Below, in pieces: positions 1-12,189 of a stretch of DNA of 64,000 bases. The position numbers and the translations under genes were made by a program. The notes below the pieces were generated by a model. That model did no database searches, had not been told where the DNA came from, and worked only from the letters and a program-made list of their open reading frames with translations. How positions within the stretch are numbered: position 1 is the first letter of the stretch; every line of letters starts with the position of its first letter. Origin of the DNA: Delphinapterus leucas (Eukaryota > Chordata > Mammalia > Artiodactyla > Monodontidae); contig NW_022098076.1 of assembly GCF_002288925.2 (NCBI RefSeq), positions 68,119,323-68,183,322 on the forward strand, in the 5' to 3' direction.

Positions 1-630
1 GACTTGGATGAACCAATCAGGGTCACACTGGACAGTCTCTGGAGTACCTCATTCAAATCATTCTTACCCTCAGCTTGGCTTAAATCGTACCATCCAGCAT
101 TTAAAAAAAAGAAAACAGTGAGGAACTGGGTGAGATTTTGTGGACAAGGAAATCATACGAGTGGCACCAGGTGCGCTTTCCCCTTTTTTCACCTCCAGCT
201 GAGGGCACTTGCCTGGCTCAGAGATCTCACTCAAGATGAACATGGTTGCTGACTTTTGTGATATTTCTGACCCTTCCTGAATTATGGAATAGTTGTTTTA
301 GAGAATCACATAGGGGTCTTGTTTAGTCTCAAATTATAATTTGCATAAGCACCACAGCAGCCTCCATTCCCAGGTCAGGGTTGAGTCTTCACTCTGCTCT
401 CTTGCCCTTCCCACCACAGTCCTGTCGGCCAGAAACATGCCTCTGAATGCTCCTACTCCCACTGTTACAGTGAAAGTGGGAGCTTGCCTTTTAAACCTCC
501 TTTTCTCTCAATATCCAGTCAGAAAAGGACTAATGACCCAGTCACTTACCTAACATGGGAAATCATATTCCTTAGCCTGGTCTTCTTATTTAAAACAAAA
601 CACACTCAACACCTAACTCTGAACATATTT
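1..630. other. Unassigned non-coding sequence
   Basis: I recognise no gene or repeat family here. Three short open frames (66-82 codons) exist on the plus strand, but they overlap each other in different frames and resemble no protein I know, so they are probably chance frames. Confidence 0.5.
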
Positions 631-633
631 GGT

Positions 634-905
634 AAAAGCGTACCCCCGAGGTATTGCAGGTTCGGTTCCAGACCACCACAATAAAGCATATATCACAATA
701 AAGCGAGTCACACAAATATTTTAGTTTCCCAGTGCCTATAAAAACTATGTTTACACTATACATTATACATTACACTATACATTAGTCTATTAAATGTGCA
801 CTAGCATCATGTCTAAGAAAATACATACCTTAATTTAAAAATATTTCATTGCTAAAAAAGGCTCACATCATCTAAGCCTTCAGCAAGTTGTCATCTTTTT
901 GCTGG
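634..905. mobile_element. Tigger1-like DNA transposon end fragment
   Basis: The stretch contains the motifs GGTATTGCAGGTTCGGTTCC, AATAAAGCGAGTCACAC and GTTTCCCAGTGC. It then runs through an AT-rich part to CTGGTGGAG, in the order I recall for one end of Tigger1 (pogo/Tc1-mariner class). Only about 270 bases are recognisable and no transposase frame remains, so this is a dead fragment. The exact subfamily is uncertain. Confidence 0.75.
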
Positions 906-1179
906 TGGAGATGATCACAGGTAGAACTTTAAGAGATGTTCTGTGAAATACATCTTCAGAACTAATGAATTTGGAAACATACTGCACTCAGGATTAACTA
1001 GATTTCCTACATTCTTCAAAATGTTATCTGAAAATTCCTGCCATTTTCTTTTTGTGGGAAGGAAGAGAGGGTCAATCTTGTAAGTTTTTTTTTTTTAATT
1101 AAACTATTTCATAAAATGGTGAATAGCTTATACACACCATAATCTCTTTGGTTTGTAGATGGCCATATGTTTAGCCATG

Positions 1180-1504
1180 GGCTATATCTGGAGATAGAAT
1201 TTTTAAATAGGTAATTTAGTTAAAATGAGATCATTAGGTGAGCCTTAATCTAATTCCATATGACTGCTGTCCTTATAAAAAGAGGAAATTTGGACACAAA
1301 CATACATTAAGGAGAGAAAATATGAAGACATAGAGAGAAGATGACCATCTTCAAACCAAAGAGAGAGGCTTCAGAAGGAACCAACCCCACCGACACCTTG
1401 AACTCAGATATTTAGCCTCCAGGACTGTGAGAAAATAAACTTCTACTGTTTAAGCCAGTCGGTCTGTGGTACTTATTGCTATGGCAGTCTTAGCAAGTTA
1501 ATAC
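1180..1504 (+). mobile_element. MaLR (MLT1/MST-like) LTR remnant
   Basis: The order of landmarks fits the 3' two thirds of a mammalian MaLR LTR in sense orientation. These are an AAATGAGATCATTAGG-type block, a GTCCTTATAAAAAGAGGAAA block, GGAACCAACCCCACCGACACC, TTTAGCCTCCAGGACTGTGAG, the AATAAA-type signal with TGTTTAAGCCAG, and an ending close to TAATACA. The 5' end is not clear. It is non-coding and presumably an ancient solo LTR. Confidence 0.7.
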
Positions 1505-1505
1505 A

Positions 1506-2630
1506 TTGGTAATTTTAACAAAAGTAGCTTTGGTAAAGTGATGGAAGCAGAAAACAAATTTGACTGAGGGGAAGAACTAATAGGAAGTGAGAAAATAAGA
1601 AAAACAAGTACCTAGAGCTTTCAAGTCATATTTATCATATGAAGAACCTAAAACGAACAGTATATTTCTTGAATCATCTCTTACACATCTAAGAACCCTA
1701 TTTTAAAATGGAATATTAAATATATTATCGCCTACAAAATGCTACAGAAGATAAAACTACTTAATCTTGTTTTTGAAAGCTGTTTTATATCTACAGATAT
1801 TCAAATATGAGAGTCTTTAGTACACAAATATTTAACATTTCCATAAGACACTCTAATTTGGAATACATGATCATTCAGACTGAGGCTAATATGACATTCC
1901 TTTCACTCCCTATGAGGTATCTAGCAGTAGGATATGACCAAACATAGACACTGTTTTCTAAATCAAAAGTGGGCAAACATTTTCTGCCACCTGGACTGAT
2001 AATAGGACATATAGTGTAAATCAAATGATTCTGGAAAGTCTGTGCCATGTGGTTATTTCAGTCACAGTTTAGACAGGGTCATGAAGATTACAAATAGGTG
2101 AGGGCAAGAGGAAAGTAAAATATACAGGCCAATGTGAAAGCTACTGGTTATGATAAAAGGGATAATTCTTTTAGAAATAGAATATGTCACCATTACACAA
2201 AGTCAAAGTTAAGATCCAGATGTCAGACAAATGTAAAGACATAGGCAAGTTCAGACTACACCAGGGAAGCAAAAGAAAGGACATGCATAATAGCCTTATG
2301 CATTCAATTTCCTGGGCCAATCAGGAGGGGTCCAAGGAAGCTAAGGTCTAAGTACATGGTTTAAGCTAATGATATGTGTAAAAAATATGAATGTAGTTTG
2401 AACCACACTCTGGCCTCATCCTTTAATACTTGGGACATGCATCTCAAGATTCAGTATATGTGCAACTGGCCCATGAGTTTCAATTTCAGGGAAGAAGACA
2501 GCTAAATGTGCTTTAGCTATTTTCCTGGGAGGGTAAATGGCAGCTGGCTAATGGTGATGCCTCCAAGACTACAACAGCCTTCTAAAGGCAAGAGAGGGCT
2601 GAGAAGCTGGGATTAACTAGTTAGGTGAGC
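1506..2630. other. Unassigned AT-rich sequence
   Basis: About 1.1 kb lies between the MaLR LTR and the L1 insertion. I see no open frame of note and no repeat family that I can name with confidence. Confidence 0.5.
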
Positions 2631-2647
2631 AAAGAGTAATGTCTGTG
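2631..2647. repeat. Left target-site duplication of the twin-primed L1
   Basis: AAAGAGTAATGTCTGTG lies directly before the inverted L1 segment. It matches AAAGAATCATGTCTGTG at 5511-5527, directly after the A-rich end of the direct L1 segment, at 15 of 17 positions. This pairs the two L1 pieces as a single insertion. Confidence 0.75.
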
Positions 2648-3914
2648 GATGTATGTTCCCTCTATGCCCACTTTCTGGAGAGTTTTTTTTATCATAAATC
2701 AGTGTTGAATTTTGTCAAAAGCTTTTTCTGCATCTACTGAGATGATCATTTGGTTTTTATTCTTCAGTTTGTTGATGTGGTGTATCACACTGATTGATTT
2801 GCGGATATTGAAAAATCCTTGCATCCCTAGGATAAATCCCATTTGATCATGGTGTATGATCCTTTTAATGTATTGTTGGATTCGGATTGCTAGTATTTTG
2901 TTGAGGAGTTTTGCATCTATGTTCATCGGTGATATTGGCTTTTAATTTTCGTTTTTGTGTGGTATCTTTGTCTAGTTTGGGTATCAGAGTGATGGTGGCC
3001 TCATGAATGAGTGTGGGAGTATTCCTTCCCCTGCAATTTTTTGGAATAGTTTCAGAAGGATAGGTGTTAGCTCTTCTCTAAATGTTTGATAGAATTTGCC
3101 TTTGAAGTCATCAGGTCCTGGACTTTTGTTTGTTGGGAGTTTTTAAATCAGTTTCAATTTCAATATTGTGATTGGTCTGTTCATATTTTCTATTTCTGCC
3201 TGGTTCAGTCTTGGGAGATTGTACCTTTCTAAGAATTTGTCCATTTCTTCTGGGTTGTCCGTTTAATTGACATATAGTTGCTTGTAGTAGTCTCTTATGA
3301 TGCTTGGTATTTCTGTGGTGTCCACTGTAACTTCAACTTTTTCATTTATAATTTTATTGATTTGAACCCTCTCCCTTTTTTTTCTTGATGAGTCTGGTTA
3401 AAGGTTTATTAATTTTGTTTATCTTTTCAAAGAATCAGCTATTAGTTTCATTGATCTTTTCTATTTTTTTTTGGTTTCTATATCATTTACTTCTGCTCTG
3501 ATCTTTATGATTTCTTTCCTTCTCCTAACTTTGGGTTTTGTTTGTTCTTCTTTCTCTAGTTGCTTTAGGTGTAAGGTTAGGTTGTTTATTTGTGATTTTT
3601 ATTGTTTCCTGAGGTAAGATTGTATTACTATAAACTTCTGTCTTAGAACTGCTTTTGCCATGTCCCATAGGTTTTGAATTGTCATGCTTTCATTTTCATT
3701 TGTCTCTAGGTATTTTTTTGATTTCCTCTTTGATTTCTTCAGTGATACATTAGTTGTTTAGTAGCATATTGTTTAGCCTCCATGTGTTTATGCTTTTTAC
3801 AGTTTTTTTCTTGTAGTTTATTTCTATTCTCATAGTGTTGTGGTCAGAAAAAATGCTTCATATGATTTCAATTTTCTTAAATTTACAGAAGCTCACTTTG
3901 TAGCCTAGCATGTG
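2648..3914 (-). mobile_element. L1 5' segment, inverted (ORF2 linker and reverse transcriptase)
   Basis: Read on the minus strand, this is L1 ORF2. It runs from the region just after the endonuclease domain (ATTGATCACATGCTAGGC) into the reverse transcriptase. The minus-strand frame at 2699-2926 keeps the recognisable conserved block ending [12 protein letters not shown], part of the RT fingers/palm region. Stops and indels elsewhere show that it is dead. In L1 coordinates the segment stops soon after the block encoding GIEGTY, at the left target-site duplication. Its head-to-head join with the next L1 piece at about 3914 is the signature of 5' inversion by twin priming. Confidence 0.9.
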
Positions 3915-5510
3915 ATCAATCTCCTAATAGCCAAAGCAATCTTGAGGAAAAAAAACAGAGCTGGAGGAATCAGACTCCCTGACTTCAGACTCTGCTACAA
4001 AGCTACAGTCACCAAAACTGTATGGTACTGGCACAAAAACAGAAATATAGGTCAATGGAACAGGATAGGAAGCCCAGAACTAAACCCATGCACCTATGGT
4101 CAATTAATCTGTAACAAAGGAGGCAAGACTCTACAATGGAGAAAAAGTCTCTTCAATAAATGGTGCTGGGAAAACTGGACAGCTACATGTAAAAAAATGA
4201 AATTGTAACATCTTTAACACCATACACAAAAATAAACTCAAATGGGTTAAAGACCTAAATGTAAGACCAGATACTATAAAACTCTTAGAGGAAAACATAT
4301 GCAGAACACTTTGACATAAATTGCAGCAATATCTTTTTTGAGCCATCTCTTAGAGTAATGAAAATAAAAACAAAAATAAACAAATGGGACCTAATTAAAC
4401 TCAAAAGCTTTTGCACAGCAAAGGAAGCCATAAACAAAATGAAAAGACAACCCATAGAATGGGGAAAAAAATTTTGCAAACAATGCAACAGACAAGGGAT
4501 TAGTCTCCAAAATTTACAAACTGCTCATGCAACTGAATATCATAAAAGAAACTAACCCAGTCAAAAAAATGGGCAGAAGACCTAAATAGACATTTCTGCA
4601 AAGAAGACATACAGATGGCCAAGAGACACATGAAAAGATGCTCAACATTGCTAATTATTAGAGAAACGCAAATCAAAACTACAATGAGATATCACCTCAC
4701 ACCAGTCATAATGGCCATCATCAAAAAGTCTACAAACGATAATTGCTGGAGAGGGTGTGGAGAAAAGGGAACCCTACTGCACTGTTGGTGGGAATGTAAA
4801 TTGGTACAGCCACTATGAAGAAGAGTATGGAGGTTCCTTAAAAAACTAAGAATAGAGCTACCATATGATCCAGCAACCCCACTCCTGGGATATAACTGGA
4901 GAAAAACATGGTTTGAAAGGATACATGCACCCCAATGTTCATTGCAGTGCTGTTTAAAATAGCCAAGACATGAAAACAACCTAAATGTCCATTGACAGAT
5001 GAATGGATAAAGAAGATGTGGTACATATATACAGTGGAATATTAGCCATTAAAAAGAATGAAATAATGCCATTTGCAGTGACATGGATGGACCTAGAGAT
5101 GATCATACTAAGTGAAGTAAATCAGACAGAGAAAGACAAATGTCATATGATATCACTTATATGCGGAATCTAAAAAAAAAAAAAGGAACTCATTTTCAGA
5201 ACAGAAACAGACTCACAGACTTAGAGAACAAACTTATGGTTACCAGGGGTGAAGGATTGGGGGAGGGATAGATTGGGAATTTGGGATTGACATGTACATA
5301 CTGCTATATTTAAAATAGATAACCAAAATAGATATAGCACAGGGAACTCTGTATAGCCCAGGCAATTCTGCTCAATGTTCTGTAATAACCTAAATGGGAA
5401 AAGAATTTGAAAAAGATACATGTATATGTATAACTGATTCACTTTGCTGTACACCTGAAACTAACATAACATTGTTCATCAGCTGTACTCCAATATAAAA
5501 TTTTTTAAAA
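3915..5510 (+). mobile_element. L1 3' segment (ORF2 C-terminus, 3' UTR, A-rich end)
   Basis: The segment begins at the ORF2 block AATAGCCAAAGCAATCTTGA and runs in order through the ORF2 C-terminal region. Landmarks are GGAGCTGGAGGAATCAGACT, ACAATGAGATATCACCTCAC and GAGAGGGTGTGGAGAAAAGG. It continues into the 3' UTR and ends at CAGCTGTACTCCAATATAAA plus an A-rich run. Frames are broken (for example 3912-4208, 4615-4818). From memory of L1 layout, several hundred bases of ORF2 are missing between the two halves, a common outcome of twin priming. The 3' end resembles artiodactyl and cetacean L1s. Confidence 0.9.
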
Positions 5511-5527
5511 AAAGAATCATGTCTGTG
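5511..5527. repeat. Right target-site duplication of the twin-primed L1
   Basis: AAAGAATCATGTCTGTG follows the L1 A-rich tail and pairs with 2631-2647. The first few A residues may belong partly to the tail. Confidence 0.75.
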
Positions 5528-8500
5528 TCCAAAATTACCATCCTCTAGAAGCCAACTCCCATGTGCTTCATAAATGCAGGAGAATGACAGAAGAATTTAG
5601 AAGGATAAAAAACAGGAGTACAAATTCCCTGTAAATTTCCAACTTCTATCTGCAAATTTTTAAGGCAAATATGAAAAAGGAAAGGGTAATTGTAACTGGT
5701 TATAGGATCTAGAATTCTCTGTAGAGACATGTCTCATTGTTGCTAAGTGTCTCAAGTCAGTTTCATAAGAGTGATAATGACAGATGGCCAGCTCCCCCAA
5801 TGAGTTCATGATGTCACCAAGTTTTAAACAAGAGTAAGTAAAAAAAATGATTTGTATTAAGAAGTTATATCTAATAGGTTAGCATTTTGTAAGCCTTAGC
5901 ATATATCAGTTCAATATAACATTGAAAAAATAAGTTCACATATTTCATACATCCTTTCAGTGAACTGAATACCCAAAATAACATCTTATGTTTTCTCAAA
6001 ATTTGTAGTTAAATAATGATGAAAATAATTAAATGGCTATCTAAAGATGGAGCCTTTTTTAAAGTTCCCAGTACCTGGGTAAATTTTATACTTACTTACA
6101 GTAAGATAAATTGTTGTGATATAACGCTACTTAATCTGCTAAGACTAGTTTAAAATTTTCCTTTGAAGGGCAGTCAGGTAAATTAAATATGCTTTGTCCT
6201 CTGATGTTAAATCCTCAGTTTGTGTCTTCAGAATCTATAGCTCATTTCTTCTCATATGGTAAAATTACTTGATTGAACAAAAGAATACACCTCAAAATTC
6301 AAAAATCAGCACCTTTCTTTTCTTTGCAGTTTTGGCTGTTAAATGACTCCCATCATTACCTGAACACAAAACTAAAGAAACAAGCAATTATATTTTTTAA
6401 AAGTCAGTTAAATCCTTTCCTTTAAATGAGACTCTTTTCACTTGAATACGTTTCTTAAGAGAAGAACTATCAAATTCTTCTTTTTCTCTGAAAAGACTAA
6501 ATCACCTGGATTTTATCATGTACTCCCAAATCACTAATGCATTAAAAGATTTAAAAGGGCAAATTTCAGTGTGATTAGAGAGAGAAAGTAGCATACTCTG
6601 CTTGTGACATGAAGTGGTTCGGAAGTGTGTGATGACTCATGTGGAGTTACAGCAAACATGTCCAGACATAGCACCTCATGAGCACTGGAATGTCAGTGCC
6701 ATTTGTTCCATACTTGTCCCAGTGATTTATTCACAGGTCACTGGAACATATATCAATGTCTAAAAATATGTAAATATATTTCTTCAGTGAAATTTCTTTC
6801 CATTATGTGCTGTATTAACCATCTGTTTCCTAATATCACCCAAACCCACACTTCTCTTTGTAAAGGACCATGATGCCATATAAATACATACTGAGTTGCA
6901 GCCATAACGATAAACAGAACCTCCAGAAACACTCGCTCTCACCATCAGCAGCCCATCAATCCCTTATAAGAATCTGTTAGCAGCTTACTGACTTGTAAGA
7001 GAATGGACAGTTCTTTTTATGAGTAAGTTCACAAATATTAGTTTTCCTTAAGAAAAGTCTGACACAGAACTACTAGACTTCTTCAACTTTCACAGTTGTC
7101 AAGAATAAAATTTTAAGTATATCGATTAGCTTACTTCTGAGGCTTCCTAAAGTATTAGCATGAGGTCTTGCATCACTCCATCTCCTGTCAGCTGATGGCC
7201 TCAACAGTCCATCTCCGGTTACCTGTGCAGGGACACAGTTTCCGTGTAATATTTTTAACTCTTTCCAATTCTCATTGTTGCATATTGTAATTATGTAATG
7301 TGGAACTAGTTGAAGGATATCTGTCATAAAAAAGGATTGTTGCAGAAAAGCTACTGTCTCTTGCCACCTTCAGTTTACTGCTATTCAGTATCAAACAACA
7401 CTTAAATTTTCCATAGAAAGGAGTAAGTAATAGTTTATGTCAACCAGAATAACTCAAACTGCTGAGAGGAACAGAAATTAGGATGATTTTTTGACAAAGC
7501 ATGAAAACCATGTGGGAGCAAGTGGGAGCTAGAAATTCCTAAGAAAAAATTTTAGAAAAGTTTATAAAGAGATAGGAAAGTGGGAAAATGATACTGCATA
7601 CTGTGGTTTTGAAAATGTTTTAAAAGACAACCTAATTTTAGTTCACTGAAAAACAGTATTTTGATTCAATTAGATAGCTCAGTAAATGGGGAAAGCCTGT
7701 ATCTGCAGGTCCTCCAGATAATTCTAAAAATTGTTAAGTGTACATGAGACATTCATGAGCCCAAACAACAAAGCCAAATTTTTGTTTTCTATGTCAACTT
7801 AATATCAAATAAACTAGAAGTAAAAAATATTAACTGTTTTAACACTAATATATGTGGTTAAGAAAAGATTTTCAATTAAGATGTGTAATTTAATTTCCCA
7901 ATGTTAAGAGTAAAAGAAGGGAAAAACTAGATTCTGTTCTTAGTTCTCTGTCTGAGATTATCCTTTAATTCTACAGATATATTTTGGATATCAACGAAGT
8001 TCCCAACATTATATTAGCATGAGTCATGCTCTCTGCTCTCAAAGAGTTCACTATCTAAGGGAAAGAGTAACACAGAACCAATTAATAAACAGTAGAGTAG
8101 CTAACAGGAAGGGAAGCAGAGTGGCAAAGCATTTAGGTCTGTGTGGGACTGTTAGAGGTTTCACAAAAATAATTATGCTACTTCTTATGAGAAGATTTAC
8201 CTGACGAAGATCTTGAGGTGTGGTTCAGAGTGTGTTCCTCCAAAGAGAACCCGAGACTGGGTTAAGTAGAGGAGAATAAAGCATTCACAAGTCATCTCAC
8301 TGTTTTCAGTTTAGAGCAAACCAATTTAGAGTGGTTTTTATCTCTTTCTCTCATTCAGTCCCACTTAGGATTACTTGCTTTATTAGCCCTATGAGTAAAT
8401 ATTAAGCTGCTTTAGGACAACCAAAGGATTATCAAAGTCAGACTGTGTGTAGAGACTGAAGGACACTGAGGTATCCTAAAGATCTGAGAAAATAACATTT

Positions 8501-9295
8501 CAATGTGGTGAGCTTATAAATGGGAATCTGCATGTGTCTTGAAAAAGAAGTAGGTCTCAAATTCTAAGATTCAAAAAATTACCTAGCCAACACTTTAACA
8601 TTGTGGTCTTGCTCTTATTATTTAGAATTCAATTTTTTGTGTGTACTGAAACCACCCCATGGTAGCAAATTAGCTATGTTCTAATGATCCTTGTGGTTAT
8701 TATAATACTATTTCTCAGCAGATAATGCACTGAACTGTTCATTTTAAGGATCAAAAATACTTAAGGTGCAATAGTGTGTGCCATGAGTTTCAGATTATTG
8801 TACTGTTATAAAATAAATTCTAAGAAGATACCTGCTTGGAAAATTCTAATTAGTGTGATTACTATGGAAATGGAAATTATTCTTTTAAAAAAATATAAGG
8901 ACTTATTTTGGAAGATAATCAATGGTAGGATAAGAAACTGCCAAATGAGTCATTCAGCATGATAAAATACCTTTCCCTTGTATTCTGCTGAATGTATTAC
9001 TCGTCAGGTTCAAAGACATTACACTGAAAATTACTTTGCAGAGTTTTTCTAAGAAAAACATGATATAGGTAAGTCCAAATCAACAGAAGAGAGAAAAAAA
9101 TCTAAGAAATACAGACAAGTGAACCAATTTAGAACCAATAAGAATTGATTTGGAATTTACTTAGAATTATATTTGCCCTAAGTCTCTGTCCTGAAGTTGC
9201 GAATAGTAATAAAGAATAAAGAAAGAATGAAGGAAGAGTTACTTTATTATCAGTTGTTTTAAAACCAGTAAATACTAACAAATTATTTATAGACG
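5528..9295. other. Mostly unassigned AT-rich non-coding sequence
   Basis: This 3.8-kb stretch has no recognisable gene. A short block near 7970-8100 (GCTCTCTGCTCTCAAAGAG, then an AATTAATAAACAG-type run) resembles an old L2 3' end in minus orientation. Around 7140-7260 is a slightly GC-richer patch inside an 84-codon minus-strand frame (7073-7327) that I could not assign. Everything else is unrecognised. Confidence 0.5.
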
Positions 9296-9309
9296 TGTAT
9301 CAGTAAGCT

Positions 9310-9690
9310 GTTTCCACAAAATTGTGCGTATCAAACAACCCCAAAACTCAGCAGTGTATGACAGGAAGCATTTATTTTTCATTCACAAGTTCTGAGAGCT
9401 TAGCTGCTTTCAGAGAAGATCAAGAGGGCTTGCATTCAGACTGCAGATGTCTACTCCAAGTACCTTTCGTTCTTCAGAGACCCACGAGCTACACACAATA
9501 TGTTTTTCTCACAATGACAGAAATGCAAGAGACCAAGCACTTTTCAATGCTCTGCTTGTATCATACCCCCTGACATCCCATTGGCCAAAAAGAAGTCATG
9601 TGACCAAGATCTACATTAATAGGACGGGAAATGTCTACCTCATGTTCGCCATGAGGCTATGGCAAAGGTGAAGATGCCATATACAGCTAT
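9310..9690 (-). mobile_element. Probable MLT1-class LTR remnant
   Basis: The left part (TATCAAACAACCCCAAAACTC, then CATTTATTTTTC) is the reverse complement of the usual MaLR 3' end with its AATAAA signal. Further right, CCCATTGGCCAAAAAGAAGTC followed by CATGTGACCAAG matches the LTR block that reads 'tcacatg ... ttggccaatgg' in sense. The 5' boundary and subfamily are unclear. Confidence 0.5.
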
Positions 9691-9699
9691 TGAGAAATA

Positions 9700-10635
9700 A
9701 AGAATGAAGACAGATAACTAAACCTGCCACTACCCTAACTTTCTCTTATCTCTGAGAAGGAAAAGTTTATATATATTGCTAAGAGTCTGGATATTGAAAA
9801 CAATGTTCCTAAGAATTAATATATGTGGGTAGCAGTAAAATATCCAAAATTAAGAACAGAAATGCTTGGTAATACATACATACATACATATAGTATTGTT
9901 ATTGTCAAAGGCATGTACAATTCGTCACCTACAGAAAAAAGGAGAAAACAATATGTCATCATAGATGAGTTGACAAAATACAGAATTGAAAAATATTAAA
10001 ATGCTTAAAACAGGAAAAAGGGATGAGATGAAATAGGACAAAACTGAGATAAGTGAGGATTATTAAAAACTAACACCAGTAAAATTAACATAGTGCAAAA
10101 AATCAAATCTTTGGAGCACAAAATGGAGTAGAATGTCAAAAAAAAGGGGCAAATATTTAAAAAATGCCAGGTGCTAGAAGTGAAGTTTAGATAATAAAAA
10201 CAAATACTTATGACTGAAACATATGAAAGCTCAGACAAAAATAAAAAGAAGCAATAATTAAAGATAATTGAAATATTTTCCTGGGTTGAAGGATAAAAAT
10301 ATGTTTCACAACTTCATAAAGATATATTATAAATAATTATTGCATACTTTAAACCAGCCTAATTACAAAATGGGATGCAATCTATTTCATTTTTAATCAG
10401 TATAAGTAGAATACTGCTTTATTACTGGGAAAAAAATGACAAAAAATGGCACCAATATTAAAATTAAAGCCAAGCTCACATTTATAGATTTAATACACAA
10501 AAATAAAAAAGGATAATACTGACCTTGAGGAAATTGAAGCATGTCTCAATATTTTAAAAATAGGTATTTATTTCAGATAATGACAGAATAGCTTATTTAA
10601 GTTCTGCCATCACAGAAAAAAACAATTAGAAAATA
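9700..10635. other. A-rich sequence, probably very old L1-derived
   Basis: The plus strand becomes strongly A-rich here and stays so to about 13.4 kb, as in sense-oriented L1 sequence. I could not align this part to a specific L1 region. It includes a short ACAT run near 9870-9890. No coding potential was seen. Confidence 0.35.
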
Positions 10636-10639
10636 TGAA

Positions 10640-11147
10640 CAAAACATTCTTTATAAAATTATATGACAGCACTATCTTATACTCAAAACATTTGCTGTTT
10701 CAAAAGCATGAGCTGAGAAGGCAAGCAGAGCCTTTAGAAACCTCCTGGGTATGTTTAGGACCCCTGGAGGAGGAGGATCTCTGGAAACACCTCAGGTTCT
10801 GGTGGCATCCCTGGGCCTACCATAGTTAATTGCCAGAAATAATTATAAACCTTCTCCGTAAAGAGAGAACATCATCACCAGCCTCAAATTACCTCTAAAT
10901 TTTTCACACATAATACCAATCATTCAATCAAAACTCTCCAGGCAAGAAAAATGACAAGAATTTAAATTGAACAAAACCTGAGATAAAAAACAGACAACCA
11001 AAACAGACCCATGTGACATCTAGATATTGGGGTTATTACACATGGACTCCATACTAACTTTGACTAGTATTTTCAAGAATTTAAATGACAAAATGGCGAA
11101 TCTGAGCACAGAGCCAGAAACTATAAAATCAAATTATAAACTACAGA
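10640..11147 (+). mobile_element. Old L1M-type element, left part
   Basis: The blocks AATAATTATAAACCTTCTCC, AACATCATCACCAGCCTCAA, AATCAAAACTCTCCAGGCAAG and ACAGACCCATGTGACATCTAG followed by TATTGGGGTTATTACACATGG follow the order I recall for the 5' part of old mammalian L1M elements. The element resumes at about 12190 after a younger L1 insertion. Its left boundary is approximate. Confidence 0.6.
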
Positions 11148-11558
11148 TCAAAGCTACAATGAGATATCACCTCACACCTGTCAGAATGGCTGTCATCAAA
11201 AAGAACACAAATAACAAATGTTGGCGAGGATGTGCAGAAAAGGGAGCCCTCCTACACTGTCGGTGGGGATGTAAATTGGTGCAGCCACTGTGGAAAACAG
11301 CATGGAGGTTTTCAAAACACCAAAAATAGAACTACCATATGACCCAGCAATTCCACTCCTGGGTGTATAACTGAAAGTAACAAAAACACTATTCAAAAAG
11401 ATACATGCACCCCAATGTTCACAGCAGCATTATTTACAATTGCCAAGATATGGAAGCAACCTAAGTGTTCATCAACAGATGTATGGAAAAAGAAGATGTG
11501 GATATATGTATAATGGGATACTGCTCAGCCATAAAACAGAACAAAATTTTGCCATTTG

Positions 11559-11770
11559 GGGCTTCCCTGGTGGCGCAGTGGTTGAGAGTCCGCCTGCCAA
11601 TGCAGGGGACATGGGTTCGTGCCCCGGTCCGGGAGGATCCCACATGCCGCGGAGCGGCTGGGCCCGTGAGCCATGGCCGCTGAGCCTGCGCGTCCGGAGC
11701 CTGTGCTCCGCAACGGGAGAGGCCACAACAATGAGAGGCCCGCGTACCGTTTAAAAAAAAAAAAAAAAAA
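11559..11770 (+). mobile_element. CHR-2-like SINE (tRNA-derived)
   Basis: The copy runs from GGCTTCCCTGGTGGCGCAG to an A-run of about 18 bases. Polymerase III box A-like (TGGCGCAGTGG) and box B-like (GGTTCGTGCCC) motifs lie in the 5' tRNA-related part. Exact 13-bp target-site duplications ATTTTGCCATTTG flank it at 11546-11558 and 11771-11783, so the host L1 reads continuously across the empty site. Many CpGs are kept, suggesting a fairly young copy. Confidence 0.95.
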
Positions 11771-11953
11771 ATTTTGCCATTTGTAGCAACATGGGTGGAC
11801 TTGGAAGGCATTATGCTAAGTGAAATAAGTCAGAGAAGGACAAATACTGTATGATATCACTTATATGTGGAATCTAAAAAATACAACAAACTGGTGAATA
11901 TATCAAAAAAAGAAGCAGACTCAGATACAGAGAACAAACTAGTGGTTTCCCGT

Positions 11954-11977
11954 GGGGGGGGTGGGGGTGGGGAGGGG
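11954..11977 (+). other. G-quadruplex-type tract in L1 3' UTR
   Basis: The sequence reads G8-T-G5-T-G4-A-G4, four G-runs with single-base loops, on the L1 sense strand. It lies in the L1 3' UTR where a G-rich polypurine tract is known in mammalian L1s. Structure formation is inferred, not shown. Confidence 0.75.
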
Positions 11978-12189
11978 CAATATAGGGGTGAGGGAGTGGG
12001 AGGTACAAACTAGGCTACAAGGATGTATTGTACAACATGGGGGATATAGCCAATATTTTGTAATAACTATAAATGGAGTATAACATTTAAAAATTTATTA
12101 AATTTTTTAAAAATTAATTAAAAATAAGAAAAACAACAAGACAAAACAAAATCACCTTTACTGAGGTATAGTTTACATACAATAAAATC

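Larger units (their letters stand above)
11148..12180 (+). mobile_element. Younger L1 3' fragment inserted in L1M (interrupted by a SINE)
   Basis: ORF2 C-terminal and 3' UTR sequence begins near CTACAATGAGATATCACCTCAC and continues through GTTGGCGAGGATGTGCAGAA, the CATATGACCCAGCAATTCCA block and the G-rich 3' UTR tract, to an A/T-rich end near 12110-12130. The last 50 bases may be the host element. The CHR SINE at 11559-11770 splits it. ATAAAATCA occurs at 11123-11131 and again at 12182-12190, a possible but short target-site duplication. ORF2 is broken in several places. Confidence 0.75.

Noticed and set aside
2699..2926. 75-codon minus-strand frame with clear reverse-transcriptase similarity
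   Set aside because: It is a relic of L1 ORF2 within an inverted, truncated insertion. It is reported as part of the L1, not as an independent RT gene.
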